From Clitoria ternatea (Eukaryota > Streptophyta > Magnoliopsida > Fabales > Fabaceae): DNA of 64,000 nt. The position numbers and the translations under genes are program-made. The notes under the pieces are model-generated. The model worked only from the letters and a program-made list of their open reading frames with translations. It was not told where the DNA came from and did not search any database. This document shows, piece after piece, positions 56,412 to 64,000 of this stretch. Where the stretch lies: positions 91,032,501 to 91,096,500 of the forward strand of contig CM075674.1 in the NCBI GenBank assembly GCA_037962975.1, read 5' to 3'. Every line of letters begins with the position of its first letter. Within the stretch, counting starts at the first letter, position 1.

Positions 56412-57182
56412 AAAGTGGAAGTAATTGAGAAACTACCACCACCTGGGAATGTGAAGGGAGTTAGAAGCTTCTTGGGCCATGCAAGATTCTATCGAAGATT
56501 CATCAAGGACTTCTCAAAAATTGCAAAGCCTTTGAGTAATCTCTTAAACAAAGACACTCCTTTTGTTTTTGATGATTCTTGTTCATATGCATTTGAAACT
56601 TTAAAACATAGACTAACCTGTGCATCTATAATATTTGCTCCTGACTGGGAGATGGAATTTGAACTAATGTACGATGCTAGTGATTATGCCATTGGGGCTG
56701 TATTAGGCCAGAGGAAGGCAAAAATTTTTCATGTTATACACTATGCTAGTAAAGTTTTAAACCCTGCCCAGATAAATTATGCAACAATAGAAAAAGAGCT
56801 GTTAGCAATAGTGTATGGCCTGGAAACGTTTAGACCTTATCTAATGGGTTCTCGAGTCACCATTTTTACTGATCATGCTGCTATTAAATATCTGCTGAAT
56901 AAACCTAACTCTAAGCCCAGATTACTTAGATGGATCTTGCTAATGCAAGAATTCAATCTAGTGATCAAAGACAAAAAGGGTAGTGAAAATTTTATTGCAT
57001 ATCATTTATCTCACCTTGTTAACAAGGAAGTCACACTGCTCCAACCAGAGGTGAAGGAAGAATTTCCTTATGAAAAGCTGTTGATGATAAAAGAAAGGCC
57101 ATGCTTTGCAGACATGGCAAACTTTAAGGCTGCTGGAGTATTGCCTGAGGATCTTTTATGGCAACAGAAAAAAAGATTTTGA
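56412..57182 (+). pseudogene. Element B RT end and RNase H
   Basis: Directly continues RT after F (VEVIEKLPPPGNVKGVRSF). RNase H follows: ELMYDASDYAIGAVLGQRKA, TIEKELLAIV and FTDHAAIKYLLN. The late Asp expected in V-A-D-H-L-S is Tyr here (AYHLSHL), which would remove a catalytic metal ligand; E1 keeps Asp at this place. The frame ends at a TGA created by a one-base shift in an A-run near 57172. Confidence 0.9.
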
Positions 57183-58384
57183 AGGATGCAAAACAATTCA
57201 TATGGGATGATCCTTACCTATTTAAACTTGGATCAGACCATATTTTGAGGAGATGCGTGTCCCAAGAAGAAGCTAACAGCATCTTATGGCACTGCCACAG
57301 CTCACCATATGGAGGACACTTTAATGGGGAAAGGACAGCAACTAAAATCCTCCAATCAGGTTTTTATTGGCCTTCATTGTTTAAAGATGCTAATGTTTTT
57401 GTACAACATTGTGATGCATGCCAGAAGACAGGGAGCATATCAAGAAGACACGATATGCCATTAACTACCATCCTGGAAATAGAAGTCTTCGATTGCTGGG
57501 GCATAGATTTTGTTAGGCCACTACCAACTTCATTTTCAAATGAGTACATTATTATGGTTGTGGACTATGTCTCAAAGTGGGTAGAAGCCATGGCATATAT
57601 TAAAGCTGATGCCAAGACCATTATCAAATTTCTGAAGAAATATATTTTCAGCAGGTTTGGTACTCCAAGAGTATTGATAAGTGACGGGGGTTCTCATTTC
57701 TGCAACACTCAACTACAACGATGTATCGAACATTATGGAGTCAAGCACAAAGTGACCTCCCCCTACCACCCTCAAGCCAATAGCCAAGTAGAAGTATCCA
57801 ATAGAGAAATTAATAGGATACTGGAGAAGACAATTAGCCTAAGTAAAAAGGATTGGTCGTTGAAACTAGATGATGCTTTATGGGCCTATAGAACAGCCTA
57901 CAAGGCACCAACTGGATTTTCACCTTACCAGTTGGTATATGGAAAAAATTGCCATCTTCCAGTAGAACTTAAACACAAAGCATTCTGGGCAATGAAAGTC
58001 CTCAATTATGACCCAAGGGCATCAGCTGAAGAAAGGAAAATTCAGATGCACAAGTTAGAGGAATGGAGGAATCATGCTTATGAATCATCAAGGATTTATA
58101 AGGAGAAAATGAAGGCTTACCATGATAAGCACATTGTGAAAAAGAGTTTTCACCAGGGGCAGTCTGTGCTCCTTTTCAATTCAAGGATAAAACTGTTCCC
58201 AGGCAAACTCAAATCCAAATGGTCAGGACCATTCATTGTGAAGGAAGTGAAATCTTATGGGGCTGTTGAATTACAGGACCCTAAGTCTGAAAGAACCTGG
58301 GTTGTAAATGGACAAAGACTGAAGCCTTATTTAGGAGGAGAGGTGGAGAAGGTCGCCACCGTTATTAAACTAAAGGATCCATGA
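57158..58384 (+). pseudogene. Element B integrase
   Basis: 408 codons, open to the natural stop. HHCC: H45/H47 with H54, C85, C88. Catalytic triad D117, D176 and E212 with 35 residues between the last two. FVRPLP stands where F-M-G-P is usual, a Gly to Arg change beside the first Asp. C-terminal GPFIVKEVKSYGAVEL and WVVNGQRLKPYL complete the domain. This part is intact in itself but separated from RNase H by a frameshift. Confidence 0.9.
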
Positions 58385-58633
58385 TGAAACTCAGGCGTCG
58401 AGCTAAAGACGATAAACAAGCGCTCATTGGGAGGCAACCCAATCTTTTATGCTTTCTTTTCATGTTGATTTTACTTTAAATGTTATTGAAGCTCTCGTTT
58501 ATTTTGTAGGTCACTCATCAAGCCACTCCAAATGTAAAAATCAAGTCTTAATCAATGGCAAACATGAAGGGAGCTTAAGCTTAAGTAACCATGCTCAAGC
58601 TTGACCTGTTCAAGGATCAAGCATGAAAAGATA
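58385..58633 (+). other. Element B post-pol spacer
   Basis: Non-coding; AT-rich with a pyrimidine-rich stretch. CTTAAGC words mark the approach to the array. Confidence 0.5.
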
Positions 58634-59159
58634 TGCTTAAGCGAGGAAAGACAGTTAAGAGAGAAAAACATCAGGGGATCACCACGCTCAAGCGTGAATA
58701 CTCTCACTCAAGCATGGCACTTCGTGCTTAAGCGAGACGGACTTGTTCAAATTTTTCAAGGGCCACGCTCAAAGCGGATGTACCTGCGCTCAAGCGAGAA
58801 GCATCAAGGACATCAGGTATTGATCACGCTCAAGTGTGATAACCCACGCTCAAGCGTGGGAATTTTGTTTGAAGTCACGCTCAAGCGTGATATCCCCAGC
58901 TTAAGCGTAAATAATTTAAAAGTATCAGGGGTCCTTCCACAAGTAACCATGCTCAAGCGTGGCAGCTACACGCTTAAGCGAGATACATTTAATTTGATTT
59001 GCTTAAGCGAATAATTACGCGCTTAAGCGAGGAAGTTTAAATTGCATTAGGTATAAAATCTTTCATGCACGCTTAAGCGAGTGTAAAGAGCGCTTAAGCA
59101 CCTGATATACAACACTGCTGGACAATCATGCTTAAGCGTGATAACCTCACGCTTGAGCG
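58634..59159. repeat. Second phased palindrome array of B, upstream of the accessory ORF
   Basis: CGCTCAAGCG/CGCTTAAGCG-like sites start at 58634, 58685, 58705, 58725, 58766, 58787, 58827, 58847, 58878, 58898, 58950, 58971, 59000, 59020, 59070, 59091, 59129 and 59150. Steps are 51, 20, 20, 41, 21, 40, 20, 31, 20, 52, 21, 29, 20, 50, 21, 38 and 21 bp. Spacers contain CATCAGG-type words, as in the B LTR array. It is outside the LTR and 630 bp before the accessory ATG. Confidence 0.92.
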
Positions 59160-59370
59160 AGCATTTTTAAAACTACCCTGATACCAATAAATGCAGCGTT
59201 TTGAAATCTTCCACTCCTGTAACCGCCCATTATCACCTCTATCTTTCAAATTTCATAAACTGACTAACCCATTTTCACTAATCCCCCCATTTCCTCTCGC
59301 ATCATAATTTACATTACACATTCTCACTACACTCCATTAACAATTCACTTCAAGAGTCACTGCACTTTCT

Positions 59371-59786
59371 ATTCTCTATAACATTTCCAGACTCACCAAG
59401 GTAACCACTAAACTCTCTCTTTCTCTAATCTTCATTATTCTGCTAAAGAGAAATGGTAAAACTTTTAGGAATGCATACACTTAAGTCTTGAAAATTTTCT
59501 TTATACCCATTCCTACTGTATGATTATGATGCAAAAATACCTCATGCTTGATGATTTTCAGGAATATTTAGAGGGGATTGATGCTACTATGTTTCAACTT
59601 CTTTGTGATACATGTTAACTATTCGCGAAAAGTCCTGTAAGCACTTGTTTTGCATATTGGTCATACATACTAGGCAATGGTATTTATTTGGGCCATAATT
59701 TTTGACACAGAACACTGCATTTACGGCTTTTCTTTGCCATCCTTATTATCATATTAGCATCATATAAAGCTATGCCTTTTATACAG
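59371..59786 (+). promoter_or_regulatory. Possible internal promoter and 5'-UTR intron of the B accessory gene
   Basis: A TATA-like CTCTATAACA lies at about 59374-59383. CACCAAG|GTAACC at 59400/59401 is a good plant donor, and TTTTATACAG|ATGGCC at 59786/59787 a good acceptor, so a 386-bp intron would join a short leader directly to the ATG. The arrangement array, TATA, leader intron, ORF would allow expression independent of the LTR. Inference from sequence alone. Confidence 0.4.
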
Positions 59787-61067
59787 ATGGCCAGAACCAA
59801 GCAGGTTGCCCCAAATTCCCCTGCAACCACTTCCCCACCAAGATCTTCAAGAAGAAATAAAGGGAAACGACCCCGCATCGAAGAGCCAATATTTGGACAA
59901 AAATTCAGGGACAAAGAGCGAAGACAGAGATATGGAGACATTCAGAACTGGACATTTATTCCTAAGCAAAAAGTGGATTTGGGACTAGGGGAATGTGATG
60001 CCTTTTTAGATGTTATCAGAAGAAGGAACTGGCTAAAAATCTGTTACCCAAGAGAAAAATATGACCTAGAGGTTGTGAGAGAATTTTACGCTAATGCATG
60101 GCCAAAAGGAGGGGCAGAAGATCGAAGAACATATGTGAGAGGCCATTGGCTCTCTTATGGAAGGGACGAAATCAACTTTTACTTGGGCAGCATCATGGAA
60201 CTAGGAGAATGAGAAATTTGTGACTACGCCGTCATGGTTTCAAGAAACCAAATCATTGCCATCAATGATCTTGAAGCCGCTATATACCGTCCAGGTCGTC
60301 ACTTCCGAATGGGGCAAGGGGAGAACCCACTACGAGTTCTAAGAAAAGACATGACTACCACTTCTCAAGTCTGGACTTCTTTCATGCTTGCCAACATCGC
60401 ACCTAATGCCCATGTCTCTGATCTCATTTTCAGCAGGTGTTATTTATTATATTACATTTTACAAAATGACATCTCAGTTGATCTAGCATAGATAGTCTCT
60501 GATGAAATTCATAAATTTGTAAAAGCTGATCAAAAATACTCACAGGCAGGGCAAAAGGTTAAAGGAAGTTTAGGCTTCCCTTCTTTTATTACTGACTTTT
60601 GTGCAGCACATGGGATTGAGGTACAAGACCTCAAACCTATCAGGCCATCCATTGATAAATGCTTCATTAAGTGACATTGCAGCACCCAAGAAGCCCACCA
60701 AGAGCCTCAGGAAGCACCACCACCAGCAGGACCAGAACCTACTCCTCCTCCTCTCAGCACAGAAATAGCCATGATTTTACAGGGCATCCACCTCTTGAAG
60801 ATCCAAATCAGCCACCTTCTGGCATAACAAAATGTTGATCATAGAGTTTTGATGCATATTCATAATGGCTTATACCATAGCATCCCTGCAGATCAACCCA
60901 ACCCCTGGATGGCTCCCACCCAATTTGAAGCTCTCATTGCTTGGCCTGGGGACAGGCCTCCTTTTGTGGGAGGGGGTGAGACTTCACAAGAGAGGCCAGA
61001 ACCTTCTTCACGAGGACCTCCAGAAAGGGAACAGGAAGCAGAGGATGATTCTTCTGAGGATGAGTGA
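59787..61067 (+). pseudogene. Element B accessory ORF, putative plant transposon protein type
   Basis: Starts MARTKQVAPNSPATTSPPR: a basic, Ser/Pro-rich N-terminus with an RRNKGKRPR nuclear-signal-like stretch. Then the family core: VREFYANAWPKGG, RTYVRGHWLSYGRDEINFYL with G; later VWTSFMLANIAPNAHVSDL, and a Pro-rich C-terminus ending in an acidic tail (EAEDDSSEDE). The whole 427-codon stretch is one frame, without indels that shift it, broken by four stops: TGA 60210, TAG 60489, TGA 60672 and TAA 60825. Each is one C to T change from an Arg or Gln codon, the pattern of methyl-cytosine decay. The protein lies where env-like ORFs sit in some elements, but no membrane segment is visible. Confidence 0.75.
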
Positions 61068-62312
61068 TGAATTTAATGCTTTAGTTTTTTTTATTTATTT
61101 AGTTTTTAATTGCTTTAATCTGCTACTTTAAATTTTCTTTCTTGACATTTTTATAGTTTTACTTTGAATTGTTAGTTTAATACTACTGCAGCATACTTTG
61201 GAATTTTTTGTGATTTTGTGTTATGATTGTTTTGGATACAACATTACATTTTTTAAAAATAACAGCTTTGAAAAACCCAACCAAGATTTAACTTTTTGAA
61301 CAAGTTTCTAAGCAGTAAAATAATTTTAGACAGTAACACTGATTTATTTTTCAAAAGGTAAAATGGCTGAATTAAGAACCAGGGAATTGGAGTAAATGTA
61401 CTTTTGATTGTTTACATGCTTGAACCCTTTTCTGTTAGAAAAAGGAAGTAAGCCTTATAGCCTGGTGAGAAGTGAGAAACTTAAACACTGAGAGTCTCAT
61501 TAGAATTTGTCAAAATTGCATTGCCTAATTTTCTGATTAACAATTTTTATAAGAAATTAAGCAAGGAAATGATAAAGGCAATTTTTGAAATAAAAAAAAA
61601 ACCCAGAGCAAAAAAGCTACCCTTTAAATTTGTCTTAGTTTTTGTAGCCCATTTTTGTGCCAAAAATTTTATTCGAACACCCTAACCCAAGCATGAGAAA
61701 TAAAATCTTACCTTATCAGCATGCTTAAATTTTGATAAGAGCATAAAATACTTTTCCCAAAAGGGTGATTAAAGAAACTGAGGCTGAAAAAGATAGTAAA
61801 GTTCTCCAAAAATTTAAACAAAAATAGAGAACTAGAAAAAGAGAAACAAAGAATTCTGTAGCATAAAGGAAGAAGCCTTATAAAAGTTGGAAAAATCTCA
61901 AAACATATGCTCTTCTGCATGCATGCACTTTGAATCCAAGAAAAAACCAAGAATTCTTGATAGACCAGCCTCATTACAACCATGAAAAGACCTTTCTGAT
62001 CCTTACTTATCTTATGAATTGATTTTTGGAAATGACCGGCAATGTTAATTAGGCAGTTCTCATGATGAAAGTGCGACATACACACCTGGTGAGAAATAAT
62101 GAGATTTCCTTATTCTTACAGCAATTGGTTACCTGCTTTATGAACAAATTAATGGTGCATTACATTTCAAAGAATTGGTATTAAGGAGGTTATTTGCCTA
62201 AGTAAAAACTGAGATGATTATCTTCTAAAATTTTGTCTGCAACTGAATCTGATCTTATTGAATACTTGATTTCCTTTCCAAACTTCTTTTACATGAGGAC
62301 AAGTAAAAATCT
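61068..62312 (+). other. Element B 3' untranslated region
   Basis: AT-rich, no coding frame of note. Just before the tract, TTTTACATG and CAAGTAAAA (62287-62308) form an imperfect hairpin with loop AGGA. Confidence 0.7.
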
Positions 62313-62327
62313 AGGTTGGGGAGAGTT
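62313..62327 (+). other. Polypurine tract of element B
   Basis: AGGTTGGGGAGAGTT, directly before the LTR start TGATAAG. Confidence 0.85.
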
Positions 62328-63993
62328 TGATAAGTGCTTATTTTATGTTAAATTCATGATTCAATTGGACTCATTTTTTGAATAACTTAACTAAATTGAT
62401 AAATAATTGAACATGATTTTGTATACATGTTACATTGTGTAAAAAGGAACTAATGTGTCCAAATTTTGAAGAAAAGGGTCCAACATCCTGAGGAAACTAA
62501 GAGGAACCAACACATTAAACCAAGAACGCTTGAGCGTAGCATACTGCGCGCTTGAGCGTGGCACCAGACGCCTAAGCGTGGGAGAGACAGAAGGCCTACG
62601 CTTACCCTTACGCTCAAGCAAAGACTCAGGAAATCAACAAACAGCATCAGACCCTTCTCATGCTTGAGCGCGAGCCCGAGCTCACTTGAGCATGGCCCTG
62701 GACATAACTGGCACGCTTGAGCGAGGCATTATGAAGCTTAAGCGTAAAGACAATACAACATCAGGACCCTTCCATGCCCAAGCGTGAGGAAGGGCTGCTT
62801 GAGCGTGAACCCGAGCACGCCTGAGCATGGCTCGTGCGTGGATCAAGCGTGCTGAAGAAGAAGGCCACGCTTGAGCATGGTTAAAGCAATCTAAGCGTGA
62901 AACAATCAATGAGCATCAGGACCCCTCACGCTTAAGCGTGACCATTGAACTCAAGCGTGACTCATGCAGCATGGGACTTCCAAATTTTTTATTCACCAAT
63001 GGTGCGATGCCAACTCATCCATTTTCTTGTGTTTCTGCATGTCGTTGAAAGATGCTTCATGGGTTCTATGCAAGTGGGCAAGGGAAGCTGGAGCATAACC
63101 TCTATAAATCAAGTAGAAAACAACATCAAGCATTATCAAGTTGGATTGATCAGATCGTCTTCCTCATTTTACCAAACACTTTTCCTGCATTTTTCACTCT
63201 GTATTTAAAAGGTTTCTTAAGTGAAAATGCATAGCATGAGTAACTAAATTTCCTTTATGGGATTGGTTGTAATCCATTCAATCTTGAAGTAACGTTGCTG
63301 TAAGTTTTTATGTGTGTAATAAGATTTGATAAGTTTCTGTATTTCCTTCTGCGTTTAATTCGTGAAAGTACTTGATCACTATTTTCTTGTTTTAAGTTTT
63401 CTCAAGTATGCTGGGAAGTGACTTTTGAAAGCAGATCTAAAAGAAATACTTGTTGTGAGTAGGTGGCCAGGGATGGCATCTAACGCAATAAACGTCAAAA
63501 CAATCGATCGATAATGTTGGAATGATTTCAAGGTGACTGAGGGATCAGCGGTTTGAAATCATTCTATGAATTTTGTAGTCGAGGGATCGATGCAAATGAC
63601 TTTGATTGTGGCGTAGAAATTATCTTTTCAAGTTACTTACATAAAATCTTATGTAACTTACAGAAGGTGAGATGTGATGAAACCAATCCCTGTTTTACAA
63701 AACTAATTTTTCTAAAAACCATTCACTGTTGTCTTTTGCAAATTTTACTTTCTGTTATTTATATTTTTTTATCAGCATCATTCATAACAAACTAAAACAA
63801 AATCTTCTATCAACTCAATTCAAAACTAAGATTTTCATGCTAACACCTCCTCAGTGGAACGACATCTATACTATATTACAACCTCTGTGTTTAAACTTGG
63901 CACAACCATTCCATTGAGTTCATATTATGCAAACTTGATTCTCTTTCCTTGAACTCTTCATTCTTTTGTATGAACCATAAAAATAGTTTATCA
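62328..63993 (+). repeat. Element B 3' LTR (1666 bp)
   Basis: Homologous end to end with 10511-12173; ends AATAGTTTATCA. Followed by AACGC, the altered target duplication. Holds the palindrome array (about 62526-62957) and TATA-like CTATAAAT near 63102. Confidence 0.93.
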
Positions 63994-64000
63994 AACGCCA

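Larger units (their letters stand above)
10511..63993 (+). mobile_element. Element B: Athila-like Ty3/gypsy element carrying three nested insertions
   Basis: LTRs at 10511-12173 and 62328-63993 are homologous throughout and begin TGATAAGTGC and end TTTATCA. The target duplication is GACGC (10506-10510) against AACGC (63994-63998), one transition apart. A primer-binding site follows the left LTR and a polypurine tract precedes the right one. Between them gag, protease, RT, RNase H, integrase and an extra ORF occur in order on the plus strand, split by C, D and F. Removing the insertions and one duplication copy each leaves about 12.8 kb. I counted 12 mismatches in the first ~400 bp of the LTR pair (about 3 percent), so B is older than A, as its coding decay also suggests. 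Confidence 0.93.

Noticed and set aside
59787..61067. Extra ORF as an env-like gene
   Set aside because: No signal peptide or membrane segment; the core matches the putative plant transposon protein type.

Overview
This window is plant nuclear repeat DNA: a nest of LTR retrotransposons with no host gene that I can recognise. Gag, protease, RT, RNase H and integrase motifs are of plant Ty3/gypsy (Athila-like, with one Tat/Ogre-like scrap) and plant Ty1/copia (SIRE/Maximus-like) type. The primer-binding sites match plant tRNA-Asp-type and initiator tRNA-Met-type primers. The repeat types suggest a dicot, probably a legume; that is recognition, not proof.

Layout. (A) 1-8022, minus strand: a young non-autonomous Athila-like element whose 3' LTR is cut by the window start. 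8023-10510: older debris with a Tat/Ogre-like integrase tail, a 46-bp tandem repeat and a broken coiled-coil ORF. (B) 10511-63993, plus strand: one roughly 12.8-kb Athila-like element with an extra ORF after pol, blown up to 53.5 kb by three direct insertions. These are C, a 4.8-kb solo-LTR-like unit (13247-18029, duplication GGCAA); D, a copia element carrying gag only (18114-44293, minus, duplication ACCAA); and F, a full-length decayed copia element (46673-56406, minus, duplication AAGCC). D contains E1 (20652-38273, minus, duplication ATAAG), an almost intact Athila-like element. E1 contains E2 (28801-35359, duplication ACATT), a non-autonomous sibling inserted into E1's gag. The nest is four levels deep (B, D, E1, E2), and every boundary is supported by LTR ends and target duplications.

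The most interesting signal is a layout shared by unrelated families. A-LTR, A-internal, B-LTR, B after pol, C, D-LTR, F-LTR and F after pol all carry arrays of a short family-specific palindrome: CGCTCAAGCG/CGCTTAAGCG in A, B and C, TAATCGATTA in D, TGAATCGATTCA in F. Sites come mostly in pairs 20-22 bp apart, and pairs are separated by about 30, 40 or 50 bp, so nearly all sites lie on one face of the helix (about 10.3 bp per turn). In the LTRs the arrays lie upstream of a TATA-like box, about 130-145 bp away in B, D and F. In B and F a second array of the same palindrome lies inside the element just upstream of an accessory ORF of the putative plant transposon protein type, with promoter-like sequence (and in B a candidate 5'-UTR intron) between them. 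I infer a possible regulatory system: an element-encoded accessory protein acting on family-specific phased operators in U3 and in front of its own gene, comparable in logic to the VANC anti-silencing system of VANDAL DNA transposons. Non-autonomous A, C and D carry operator arrays without the ORF.

A second shared motif is a hairpin with an AGGA-type loop just upstream of the polypurine tract in A, B and E. Several elements also carry extra polypurine tracts.
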